Shown one piece after another: positions 35,018 through 42,495 of a DNA stretch of 64,000 bases. The stretch is taken from the NCBI RefSeq assembly GCF_025154055.1, contig NZ_JAOALK010000031.1, positions 62,001 through 126,000 of the forward strand, in the 5' to 3' direction. Source of the DNA: Aquibacillus koreensis. Lineage in GTDB: Bacteria > Bacillota > Bacilli > Bacillales > Amphibacillaceae. Numbering within the stretch: position 1 is the first letter of the stretch; every line of letters begins with the position of its first letter. A program made the translations under genes and the position numbers. The notes under the pieces are model-generated. The model worked only from the letters and a program-made list of their open reading frames with translations, ran no database searches and was not told the origin of the DNA.

Positions 35018-35218
35018 TTATTTTAATTCATTTTGTTGTTGAAGTTGCTGTTCTAACTGCTGTAACTCCTGTTGTTCTTCAGGAGTAGCATTCGTGTAGG
35101 CTGATTGGATCGCGTTTTTTGCTGCTTGCTTGTCATTTTCGTCAAAGCTTTGACCGTTTGCTAAACGGTTCACAGCATCTTTAGCCTGTTGGAATAAGTT
35201 ATTTGCCATGTTAGCCAT
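35018..35218 (-). CDS. DUF3813-like small helical protein
   Basis: A 66-residue cytosolic protein: NLFQQAKDAVNRLANGQSF, then KQAAKNAIQSAYTNATPEEQ and a glutamine/glutamate-rich amphipathic tail. The pattern matches the Bacillus DUF3813 family by memory. Its ribosome-binding site AGGAGG lies inside the last codons of the upstream small ORF (35221-35370), so the two are probably translated together. Function unknown. Confidence 0.8.
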   Translation of the reverse strand: MANMANNLFQQAKDAVNRLANGQSFDENDKQAAKNAIQSAYTNATPEEQQELQQLEQQLQQQNELK

Positions 35219-35220
35219 TG

Positions 35221-35370
35221 TTAAAAACCTCCTAAAGATTGTTCATCTGCTTTTTCTTTTGTTTTTTCTGCGTCTGCTAAACGTTCATGATAAGGAAATC
35301 GTTGGTCATGTTGCTTTACGGAATCTACACCTTGTTGAGTAAAACGTTTTGATTTACTTTTTTTACTCAT
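35221..35370 (-). CDS. 49-residue basic/charged small protein
   Basis: A short frame with strong support: GGGAGGC lies 9 bases before ATG, and the sequence MSKKSKSKRFTQQGVDSVKQ continues with HDQRFPYHERLADAEKTKEK and ends QSLGGF. Its stop is two bases before the start codon of the DUF3813-like gene, whose Shine-Dalgarno is embedded in the codons for Leu-Gly-Gly. No membrane segment. It resembles short conserved bacillar proteins next to the yitR/yitU genes but I cannot name it. Confidence 0.75.
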   Translation of the reverse strand: MSKKSKSKRFTQQGVDSVKQHDQRFPYHERLADAEKTKEKADEQSLGGF

Positions 35371-35400
35371 GCTACATGCCTCCCAAATGAAAAACTAAAA

Positions 35401-35438
35401 TGAAAAAGCCTGAACGTGTGGATTACGTTCAAGCTTAG
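35401..35438 (-). terminator. Terminator of the HAD phosphatase gene
   Basis: On the minus strand GCTTGAACGT pairs with ACGTTCAGGC (one mismatch) and is followed by TTTTTC. Confidence 0.8.
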
Positions 35439-35483
35439 TATGGAACACTTATAGCTAATAAATGAAAAGTATTTTTTGGTAAA

Positions 35484-36323
35484 TTATTGTTTTTCTACTT
35501 GTAAGCTTAAGTAATTTTCAAGAAATATTCCAATTCCATCCTCTTCATTTGAGCTGGTTACATGTTTTGCCACCGATTTAAGTTGCTCTATTCCGTTTTT
35601 CATGGCCACACCAACACCAGCATATTCAATCATTTCAAGGTCATTATCCTCATCACCAAAAGCAATAATGTTTTCTTGCGGAATGTGATAATAGTGCGCA
35701 ATTCTTTCTAGGCCGACTGCCTTATTCATTCCTTTACGAACAATTTCAATAACATTCCAAGGAGCACCCCATTTTCGATGCTCAATGACTTCTGCGTGCT
35801 TATCATTTAAGTGATCCCTTAGCTCTTGGACGTGATCTTTACGCGGGTGAATAAGTATAGAAGTAGGATCTTCACTTAATTCATTTTTTAAACTACCTAT
35901 TGTTATTTTTTGATTTTGATCTGATCCATGGAAAATCTCTAGCAGTTCTTCATCATATTGATCAAGATATAGGTCATCTTTAATCTCCGCTAGAATATTA
36001 TGTACTCCTAAATCATAGCATGTTTGAATTATTTTTTTTGCTGTGCGAATCGGCAATGGGCTATGAAGTGCTTCCCATTTTTTATCCACTGGATGGTGAA
36101 TAAGTGCACCATTAAAATTCACCATAGGTGTATCCAATCCTAATTCGTGATAATAATTAATACTAGCACGATGAGGACGACCTGTTGCTATGATAACGAT
36201 ATGTCCATCTTTCATCGCTTGAAATAAGGTTTGTTTGGTTCTAGCACTAATTGTTTTTTTGTCTGTTAGTAATGTACCATCAAGATCTAAAGCGATTAAA
36301 TGTCTGTTGTTTGTTTTATTCAA
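35484..36323 (-). CDS. yitU: HAD-superfamily (Cof-type) phosphatase, YitU-like
   Basis: A 279-residue Cof/HAD-IIB phosphatase acting on small phosphorylated metabolites (B. subtilis YitU dephosphorylates the riboflavin precursor ARPP in vitro, from memory). Motif I is LDLDGTLL, motif II IIATGRP, the Lys of motif III is in RKGMNKAVGLER and motif IV is AFGDEDNDLEMI, all intact. Translation most likely starts at TTG 36323, 7 bases after AGAGGTG; the GTG at 36332 is part of that site. Divergent from the YitV-like esterase gene, with which it is neighbour in B. subtilis. Confidence 0.88.
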   Translation of the reverse strand: MNKTNNRHLIALDLDGTLLTDKKTISARTKQTLFQAMKDGHIVIIATGRPHRASINYYHELGLDTPMVNFNGALIHHPVDKKWEALHSPLPIRTAKKIIQTCYDLGVHNILAEIKDDLYLDQYDEELLEIFHGSDQNQKITIGSLKNELSEDPTSILIHPRKDHVQELRDHLNDKHAEVIEHRKWGAPWNVIEIVRKGMNKAVGLERIAHYYHIPQENIIAFGDEDNDLEMIEYAGVGVAMKNGIEQLKSVAKHVTSSNEEDGIGIFLENYLSLQVEKQ

Positions 36324-36497
36324 ATTTTTCACCTCTTATCAATAATTATAGTGTAAAGAGAAAAAGAAAATATGTAAAGGTTTTGAAATGAATAGCCTAT
36401 TTTTTGCATGTTTTTTTATGAGATTATATGATAGTAGTAGAACAAACAATAACAATCTTTATATAACAGTAAATAAGAATGAAAGGAACTAACCACC

Positions 36498-37262
36498 ATG
36501 ATAGGGATTTATAAAGAATATTGGAATGAAATACCTGTATTAGTTGTAGTTCACTCAGAATACAAAGACCAAGCTTTACCGGTTCTTACTTACATACATG
36601 GGTTTACGAGTGCGAAGGAACACAATCTACCTTTAGCATACTTGCTTGCAGAAAAAGGTTATCGTGTAGTGTTACCTGATTGTATTTTTCACGGGGAACG
36701 ACAGGACAATATTACAGATGCTGAAAGACAGTTACAGTTCTTTAAGATTGTTGAACAAAACTTACAAGATTTACTAACGATTAGAACAGTTCTAATGGAA
36801 AAGAATTTAATAAAAGACAATCGCTTTGGCTTAGCTGGTACAAGTATGGGGGGGATAACGACTGCCGCCGCTTTAACGCAGTATGATTGGATTAAAGCTG
36901 CAGCCATCTTAATGGGATCTCCGAAGATTACACAATTCGCTAACGAGTTAGTAGCAGGGTTAAAAGACCAACACACGCAACTACCTATTACAGAAGATGA
37001 ACTGTCTGCTATATTTAAATCTTTAGAGCAAATCGATCTCTCCAAACAAAAGAAGAAGCTTGATGGTAGACCGTTGTTTTTTTGGCACGGCGAGAAAGAC
37101 CAAGTGGTCCCGTTCAATCACTCCTATAGCTTTTATGAAGAGGTCATTTCTCTGTACAAAAACCCTGAGAACATTCGTTTCTTAAGAGAAATCGGACGAG
37201 GTCATAAAGTTAGTAGGTTTGCGATCACGGAAACAGTTAATTGGTTAGAATATCAACTTTAA
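36498..37262 (+). CDS. yitV: Alpha/beta-hydrolase esterase, YitV-like
   Basis: A 254-residue cytosolic alpha/beta hydrolase. YIHGFTSAKEHNLPLAYLLA contains the oxyanion HG-type loop, the nucleophile elbow is GTSMGG, the acid is Asp in HGEKDQVVPF and the catalytic His is in IGRGHKVS. The substrate is unknown. AAAGGA precedes the ATG by 9 bases. The next gene is YitW-like, as in B. subtilis. Confidence 0.88.
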   Translation: MIGIYKEYWNEIPVLVVVHSEYKDQALPVLTYIHGFTSAKEHNLPLAYLLAEKGYRVVLPDCIFHGERQDNITDAERQLQFFKIVEQNLQDLLTIRTVLMEKNLIKDNRFGLAGTSMGGITTAAALTQYDWIKAAAILMGSPKITQFANELVAGLKDQHTQLPITEDELSAIFKSLEQIDLSKQKKKLDGRPLFFWHGEKDQVVPFNHSYSFYEEVISLYKNPENIRFLREIGRGHKVSRFAITETVNWLEYQL

Positions 37263-37372
37263 ATGAAGTTTATCCTAAAATGATGTCGATTAGTGATGTA
37301 GATCATTTAATTTTTTTGTTATTTATGTTTATAATATGAATATGTTGTATGTTATTAAAGGAGGTAAAGGGT

Positions 37373-37684
37373 ATGGATGAAGCATTACAAGAAAATCTAA
37401 TGGGTGCTCTAGAGAATGTAATTGATCCGGAGCTAGGTATAGATATCGTGAATTTAGGGCTTGTTTATGGTGTAGATCTTAATGATGAAGGACTAGCTAC
37501 TGTTACAATGACGCTTACAGCGATGGGCTGTCCTTTAGCTGGACACATTGAGTCTGATGTGAAACGAGTATTGGAGGATATTCCTGAAGTACAAGAAACA
37601 AAGGTGGATATCGTTTGGAATCCTCCTTGGTCAAAAGACCGTATGTCTCGTTATGCGAAAATTGCACTTGGAATTCCAGATTAA
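37373..37684 (+). CDS. yitW: SufT/MIP18-type (DUF59) Fe-S assembly factor, YitW-like
   Basis: A 103-residue DUF59 protein: ENVIDPELGIDIVNLGLVYG and the hyper-reactive cysteine region TLTAMGCPLAGHIE, ending WNPPWSKDRMS. Family members help mature iron-sulfur proteins. I chose the ATG at 37373, which is correctly spaced from AAAGGAGG; the ORF's earlier ATG sits before that site. It may work with Fe-S proteins in this window (AddB, Fnr, the radical SAM enzyme), which is inference. Confidence 0.93.
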   Translation: MDEALQENLMGALENVIDPELGIDIVNLGLVYGVDLNDEGLATVTMTLTAMGCPLAGHIESDVKRVLEDIPEVQETKVDIVWNPPWSKDRMSRYAKIALGIPD

Positions 37685-37695
37685 TAGTTGATCTT

Positions 37696-37732
37696 CAGCC
37701 GGTTCAGGTGTTTATGAACCGGCTTTTCATTT
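37696..37732 (+). terminator. Terminator of yitW-like gene
   Basis: AGCCGGTTCA and TGAACCGGCT form a perfect stem around GGTGTTTA and are followed by TTTC. Confidence 0.88.
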
Positions 37733-37836
37733 TTGGAACATACCTTCTGTTTTCCTATAGGTAATTATAATTTATAATAAGTAGAAAAGATAAATAAGAA
37801 TACATATACATGTAGATGTTTTTAGGAGGGGAATAC

Positions 37837-38013
37837 ATGGTTTGGTGGCAAATATTACTTATTATTGTGGTTCTTACGGTAGTAATAGAATCGGTTGTGC
37901 AATTTTCCACAAGAAAAATGGATAAAAAAAAGAAGGGGAAAATTGGATCTATTGTTTGGTTAAGCGTAGCGGGTCTTTTTTTACTTGTTTGGCTATTTGT
38001 TAGGATGACTTAA
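37837..38013 (+). CDS. Small two-helix membrane protein
   Basis: A 58-residue protein with helices MVWWQILLIIVVLTVVIESVV and IVWLSVAGLFLLVWLFVRM separated by a strongly basic loop (RKMDKKKKGK). The ATG at 37837 lies 9 bases after TAGGAGGGG; the longer ORF begins before that site. No family recognised. An imperfect terminator-like hairpin (CACGTGACC / GGTTCACGTG, then TTTTTTC) follows at about 38043-38078. Confidence 0.75.
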   Translation: MVWWQILLIIVVLTVVIESVVQFSTRKMDKKKKGKIGSIVWLSVAGLFLLVWLFVRMT

Positions 38014-38250
38014 TGAGTATTTTATTTTCAGTACGCTACACTCACGTGACCATGATGAAAGGTTCACGTGTTTTTTCTGTGTAAAGCTATAAAAGTTACT
38101 TTAATATTATAATTCTGTAGTTTCTGCTATAATTTTTACAAGGGTAAGGAGACAAGATAGTTCATCTTAATTCTTTACCTAGCATAGTAATATTTAGTAG
38201 TTATATTTATATTTCTGTCAAATTCACATTAAAGAATTGGGGGGCGATAC

Positions 38251-39723
38251 ATGATTACGCTTGATAATGTTATGAACAATTCTTTCCTTCTTGTTGCTAT
38301 ATTATTAATTATTGGGGTATTAACAACAAAATTTTCCTCGCGTATAGGTTTACCTTCTCTTGTATTTTACATAATTGTCGGCATGGTTTTATCTAACTTT
38401 ATTTATTTTGACGATGTGAATTTAACGCAAACCTTTGGAATTCTGGCCTTAGTAGTCATTCTTTTCGAAGGTGGTATGCAAAGTGATTGGAGTCAAATAA
38501 AGAAAGTGATCAAGCCCTCTGTTTCCATGGCTACATTTGGTGTACTTATTACTACGATTGTAATTGGTGTATCAGCTAAGTTTATACTTGATATTTCTTG
38601 GCTTGAGGGGTTATTATTTGGTGCTATTGTTGGTTCAACTGATGCAGCAGCTGTGTTTGCCGTTATTGGTAATAAAAATATAAAAAATAAACTCGCGTCG
38701 ACACTAGAAGCAGAATCCGGTACCAATGACCCAATGGCTGTTTTCCTTACAATCACTTTAATTGCATTGATCCAACAACCGGATGCAAATTTATGGATAA
38801 CCTTGTTTAGTTTTGTATGGCAAATGGGATTAGGATTGGTTGCGGGTCTCTTAATGGGGAAAATAACTGTATGGAGTATTAATAAGATTAACTTAGATTC
38901 CTCTGGCTTATACCCAATTTTATCAGTCGGTTTTGCATTGGTAACCTATAGTTTTACAACGATATTAAATGGAAGTGGCTTTTTAGCAGTATATATTATG
39001 GCACTCATTGTTGGGAATTCCGAATTAACGTACAGGCATTCTATCTTCAGGTTTAACGAAGGTTTTGCTTGGATGATGCAAATACTAATGTTTATTTTAC
39101 TGGGATTATTAGTATTTCCTAGTCAACTGAAAGATATTATATGGCAAGGGCTAGCTTTATCCTTACTATTAATGTTAGTAGCAAGACCAATTGGTGTGTT
39201 TTTAAGTACAATTAACATGGGATTTGATGTAAAAGATAAAATTTTCATTTCAAGTGCAGGCTTAAAGGGAGCAGTTCCAATTGTACTCGCTACATATCCG
39301 ATGATTGCGGGTCTGGAAAACAGTCAATTGTTATTTAATGTCGTGTTTTTCGTTGTGCTAACGTCAGCACTTGTTCAAGGAGCGTCAATCACGCCACTTG
39401 CAAATAAACTTGGGCTATCAGGTGGTGAAAAAATCACATCTCCTCATACACTTGAACTTGTTTCCATAGGGAAATCTACTTCTGAAATCATCGAAATTCA
39501 AGTGGATCAAGATGCAGCAGTAATAAATAAAGCATTATCGGAAATAAAACTACCGAATGAAACGCTCATTACTGCTGTCATTCGAGGTGATCATGTGGTA
39601 ACACCATCCGGTAATACGAGGCTACAAGAAAAAGACATTATCTATGTATTAACCACAAAGGTAAATAGAAAAAAAGTAACGGATATGTTTACTTCTGAGC
39701 AAACAGAACCCGGTACAAATTAG
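38251..39723 (+). CDS. CPA1-type Na+ or K+/H+ antiporter with C-terminal RCK_C domain
   Basis: A 490-residue monovalent cation/proton antiporter of the NhaP2/CvrA type. Residues 1-390 hold about 12 helices, with LPSLVFYIIVGMVLSNF, LFEGGMQSDW, the core GSTDAAAVFAVIGN, EAESGTNDPMAVFL (the ND pair is the probable ion-binding site) and SAGLKGAVPIVLATYP. Residues about 400-480 form a TrkA_C/RCK_C regulatory domain. Which ion it exchanges cannot be told. A role in pH or salt homeostasis fits a halotolerant host. GGGGGGCGATAC precedes the start. Confidence 0.9.
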   Translation: MITLDNVMNNSFLLVAILLIIGVLTTKFSSRIGLPSLVFYIIVGMVLSNFIYFDDVNLTQTFGILALVVILFEGGMQSDWSQIKKVIKPSVSMATFGVLITTIVIGVSAKFILDISWLEGLLFGAIVGSTDAAAVFAVIGNKNIKNKLASTLEAESGTNDPMAVFLTITLIALIQQPDANLWITLFSFVWQMGLGLVAGLLMGKITVWSINKINLDSSGLYPILSVGFALVTYSFTTILNGSGFLAVYIMALIVGNSELTYRHSIFRFNEGFAWMMQILMFILLGLLVFPSQLKDIIWQGLALSLLLMLVARPIGVFLSTINMGFDVKDKIFISSAGLKGAVPIVLATYPMIAGLENSQLLFNVVFFVVLTSALVQGASITPLANKLGLSGGEKITSPHTLELVSIGKSTSEIIEIQVDQDAAVINKALSEIKLPNETLITAVIRGDHVVTPSGNTRLQEKDIIYVLTTKVNRKKVTDMFTSEQTEPGTN

Positions 39724-39764
39724 CTGAAAAGGAACTTGTTAATGAAGACAAGTTCCTTTTTTAA
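39724..39764 (+). terminator. Terminator between antiporter and Crp/Fnr genes
   Basis: AAAGGAACTTGT pairs with ACAAGTTCCTTT and is followed by TTTTAA; it can serve both convergent genes. Confidence 0.85.
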
Positions 39765-39779
39765 TGCAACATGTTTAGG

Positions 39780-40475
39780 TTAGTACAATAATTCTTGCTC
39801 TAATGCGTCTTTATCAATAACGATATTACCTTTAGAATTGGTTGTAATTAAATTCTCCTTTTTCAACTGTGTTAAGGTTCTGCTTACTGTTTCTCTGCTT
39901 GAACCGATCATGTTAGCAAGTTCACGGTTTGAAAAGTTTGATTTGATAGCATATTTCCCGTCTTTCACTAACTCTCCGTGGTTCCTATTTAATCGAAGCA
40001 ATAGCATAATAATTTGCTCATATGTATTATGCAATATTTGTTCTTCTAAACGCTTCTGCAAATCTACAATTAAATCACCTAACACCTTGAATAGTTTTAC
40101 ACAAATGGCAGGGTTATTCATAAGAAAATTTTCAAATAGATGAATGGGAATATAAATTAACGTAGCATCTTCAATAACTTCCGCGTGCGCAGGGCATTGA
40201 TCTTGACGAAAAAAGCCTTGATGGGGAAACATATTTCCGGATTGAAGTACGTTTACAATTTGCTCTTTCCCATTGAAGTCTGTTTTATAAATCTTTATTT
40301 TTCCAATGTGAATAAAGTACACATTGGTTAACGGATCACCTTGCATGAATATGTGCGTTCCACGACGGTATGTTCTGGATTGCGCTAAATCTATAATCGG
40401 TTGAATCTCATCGTCGGTTAAATCCTTGAAAAGGGGAAATGTCTGAAGTAATTCTTGGATTGATTTTGAATTCAA
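39780..40475 (-). CDS. Crp/Fnr-family transcription regulator (no Fe-S cysteines)
   Basis: A 231-residue regulator. The cyclic-nucleotide-binding-type beta barrel spans about residues 10-130 (RRGTHIFMQGDPLTNVYFIHIGKIKIYK). A dimer helix follows and a winged helix ends the protein, with the recognition region RELANMIGSSRETVSRTLTQL. The only cysteines (QCPAH, ICVKL) do not form the C-terminal cluster of Bacillus Fnr, so this is a different sensor, perhaps ArcR- or Dnr-like. TTG at 40475 is 9 bases after AAAGG; the ATG at 40484 directly abuts that site. An FNR-type box at 40544 is suitably placed for its promoter, which suggests autoregulation. Confidence 0.88.
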   Translation of the reverse strand: MNSKSIQELLQTFPLFKDLTDDEIQPIIDLAQSRTYRRGTHIFMQGDPLTNVYFIHIGKIKIYKTDFNGKEQIVNVLQSGNMFPHQGFFRQDQCPAHAEVIEDATLIYIPIHLFENFLMNNPAICVKLFKVLGDLIVDLQKRLEEQILHNTYEQIIMLLLRLNRNHGELVKDGKYAIKSNFSNRELANMIGSSRETVSRTLTQLKKENLITTNSKGNIVIDKDALEQELLY

Positions 40476-40543
40476 CTTCTTCATCCTTTCTGGTTACTAC
40501 ACTAATGTCTACTTATATCATACCCGGAGCTACATGAAAAGCG

Positions 40544-40559
40544 TGTGATTAATATCATA
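40544..40559. promoter_or_regulatory. FNR/Crp-type box (upstream one of two)
   Basis: TGTGA-TTAATA-TCATA matches TGTGA-N6-TCACA at 9 of 10 positions. Its centre lies about 41 bases from a start site that would place the minus-strand -10 (GATATA/TATAAG, about 40512-40519) correctly for the regulator gene at 39780. Confidence 0.65.
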
Positions 40560-40565
40560 TGCGGA

Positions 40566-40608
40566 TGTGTTTTTTATCACTAAGTCACAAATAAACCTTT
40601 AGTATGCT
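40566..40608 (+). promoter_or_regulatory. FNR/Crp-type box with -10 of the DUF2249 gene
   Basis: TGTGT-TTTTTA-TCACT (40566-40581) is an 8/10 match to the box. TATGCT at 40603-40608 is the -10. The start site would fall near 40615, about 41.5 bases from the box centre, the usual class-II activation spacing. Confidence 0.65.
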
Positions 40609-40642
40609 AATGTTAGTTAGTTGATACAGGGGGGACTTTGGC

Positions 40643-40882
40643 ATGAAAACACAAAACGATAGAATAAAAATATACGCACCTGACATTGAGCCGAGAATGC
40701 GGCATAAACGTATATTTGATATATTTGATGGCTTAGAGATAGGCATGTGTCTTGAACTTACAAATGACCATGATCCTAAGCCGCTCTACTATCAGTTTTT
40801 ATTCGAGCGTGAAGGATTATTTGACTGGAAGTATGAACTTGATGGACCAACAACCTGGCGAGTGACAATTCGAAAACGATAA
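40643..40882 (+). CDS. DUF2249 domain protein
   Basis: A 79-residue protein made of a single DUF2249 domain: KIYAPDIEPRMRHKRIFDIFDGL, LELTNDHDPKPLYYQF and the ending GPTTWRVTIRKR are all typical. These domains occur with denitrification and NO-related genes in many bacteria; the molecular role is unknown. GGGGGGA lies 9 bases before the ATG. An FNR-type promoter precedes it, and the radical SAM gene follows with its own FNR-type promoter. Confidence 0.92.
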   Translation: MKTQNDRIKIYAPDIEPRMRHKRIFDIFDGLEIGMCLELTNDHDPKPLYYQFLFEREGLFDWKYELDGPTTWRVTIRKR

Positions 40883-40915
40883 GACTAGTTTCGGTTCAAT
40901 ATTTCTAAACTAAGA

Positions 40916-40957
40916 TGTGAAAAAAGTCACATATTGTATCCGTTAATTAATATAAAA
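40916..40957 (+). promoter_or_regulatory. Perfect FNR box and -10 of the radical SAM gene
   Basis: TGTGA-AAAAAG-TCACA at 40916-40931 matches the consensus at all ten positions. The -10 TATAAA lies at 40951-40956. The expected start near 40964 is about 41 bases from the box centre, which is the class-II activator spacing. Confidence 0.8.
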
Positions 40958-40991
40958 TGGTATTAGCTTATAAGTTGATGGAGGCGTTTAG

Positions 40992-42116
40992 ATGAAACCA
41001 CGAGATTATAATAAGAACCCTTTTATTGTTATTTGGGAACTTACACGTGCATGTGAGTTGAAATGCTTACATTGTCGAGCGGATGCCCAGTATTTACGTG
41101 ATCCTAGAGAATTAAGTTTTGAAGAAGGTAAAAAGTTGATTGATCAAATAAAGCAAATGAATAATCCGATGTTAGTGTTTACCGGTGGTGACCCTCTCAT
41201 GAGACCGGATGTATTTGATATTGCAGCCTATGCTATAGAAAAAGGGGTACGCGTTTCCATGACTCCTTCCGCTACACCTAACGTGACAAAAGAAGCGATG
41301 AACCAAGCTAAACAAGTGGGATTGTCAAGGTGGGCATTTAGTTTAGATGGGCATTGTGCAGAAGTTCATGATCACTTCAGAGGGACAAATGGATCATTTG
41401 ATTTAACCATCAATGCTATAGAACATTTGCATGAGTTAGAAATGCCGCTTCAAATTAACACGGTTATCTCCAAATATAATGTGGATTATTTGGAAGAAAT
41501 GGCTTCGCTTATGGAAGAATTGAATTGTGTATTGTGGAGTGTGTTTTTCTTGGTTCCGATCGGAAGGGGGCAGGAGAAAGATATGATCTCGGACGTAGAA
41601 CATGAACGTGTCTTTAGATGGTTATATCAACTATCAAAAAACGTATCATTTGATATAAAGACGACAGCAGGGCAACATTACAGACGCGTTGTTATTCAAA
41701 ATAAAATGCGAGAAAGTAAACAAATGAATCGGGATACGATCCAGTATCAAGATGCACTTATGAATGGAACGACTGGTAGTATTGATGGATTGGGGAGAGC
41801 ACCAAAGGGAGTTAATGATGGAAATGGTTTTATTTTCATCTCTCATATTGGTGATGTATATCCGAGCGGTTTGTTACCTGTAAAGGTTGGTAATGTTAGA
41901 GAAAAGCCACTGCAAGATATATATCGAAACTCTCCAGTTTTACAAGACCTTCGAAATCCTGATAAATATAAAGGCAAATGTGGCGTTTGTGAGTTTCGCC
42001 ATGTGTGTGGAGGTTCCAGATCCAGAGCCTATGCGATAACAGGTGATTATATGGAAAGTGAACCGTATTGTGTTTATATTCCAAAAGCAATGCGTCAGAA
42101 AAAGAAAGTGACTTAA
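40992..42116 (+). CDS. Radical SAM/SPASM enzyme (NirJ/AhbD-like, TIGR04053-type)
   Basis: A 374-residue iron-sulfur enzyme. The radical SAM cluster motif is CELKCLHC (CX3CX2C), in the N-terminal IVIWELTRACELKCLHCRADAQ context, with the SAM-binding FTGGDPL. The C-terminal SPASM-type cluster has CGVCEFRHVCGGSRSRAYA and a further Cys in SEPYC. This pattern resembles the haem-modifying enzymes NirJ, AhbC and AhbD, and the TIGR04053 group from memory; the substrate is unknown. The perfect FNR box upstream points to expression without oxygen. AGGAGC-like GATGGAGGCG lies 7 bases before the ATG. Confidence 0.9.
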   Translation: MKPRDYNKNPFIVIWELTRACELKCLHCRADAQYLRDPRELSFEEGKKLIDQIKQMNNPMLVFTGGDPLMRPDVFDIAAYAIEKGVRVSMTPSATPNVTKEAMNQAKQVGLSRWAFSLDGHCAEVHDHFRGTNGSFDLTINAIEHLHELEMPLQINTVISKYNVDYLEEMASLMEELNCVLWSVFFLVPIGRGQEKDMISDVEHERVFRWLYQLSKNVSFDIKTTAGQHYRRVVIQNKMRESKQMNRDTIQYQDALMNGTTGSIDGLGRAPKGVNDGNGFIFISHIGDVYPSGLLPVKVGNVREKPLQDIYRNSPVLQDLRNPDKYKGKCGVCEFRHVCGGSRSRAYAITGDYMESEPYCVYIPKAMRQKKKVT

Positions 42117-42135
42117 AGGGTAACTAATTATTGAG

Positions 42136-42400
42136 GCCTATTGAAGTCAGTGAAGAGCATGATCACTGACAAGAAGTTGATCCGAGTGCCTATTGAAGTC
42201 AGTGAAGAGCATGATCACTGACAAGAAGTTGATCCGAGTGCCTATTGAAGTCAGTGAAGAGCATGATCACTGACAAGAAGCAGATCCGAAAGCCTATTGA
42301 AGTCAGTGAAGAGTGTGATCACTGACAGGAAGCAGATCCGAGTGCCTATTGAAGTCAGTGAAGAGCCATGATCACTGACAGATAGCTAGTCCGCTGCGAA
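42136..42400. repeat. Repeat element 3: five 52-bp tandem units with an internal dyad
   Basis: Units start at 42136, 42188, 42240, 42292 and 42344 (exact period 52). Each starts GCCTATTGAAGTCAGTGA and contains GTCAGTGA-N9-TCACTGAC (N10 in the last copy). The units are near-identical in all parts, so this is not a CRISPR array. After it, about 42437-42455 reads GTTACGTCGCTATTTAAA-like sequence similar to the ends of elements 1 and 2. It lies between the convergent radical SAM and fnr genes. Confidence 0.85.
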
Positions 42401-42459
42401 GTATCAAATATATGTGTTACGTCGCTATTTAAATCAACAATGTATAAAGCATAAAGCAA

Positions 42460-42493
42460 ACAAAAAAATCCAGCAGCCATGCTGGATTTTTTG
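42460..42493. terminator. Terminator of fnr (bidirectional)
   Basis: AAAAAATCCAGCA and TGCTGGATTTTTT pair around GCCA immediately after the fnr stop codon. Confidence 0.93.
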
Positions 42494-42495
42494 CA

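Noticed and set aside
39780-40475. Calling this regulator the Fe-S Fnr
   Set aside because: It lacks the C-terminal Cys-x2-Cys-x4-Cys cluster, which is found instead in the gene at 42496.
42136-42400. CRISPR array
   Set aside because: All parts of the 52-bp unit repeat; there are no unique spacers and no cas genes.
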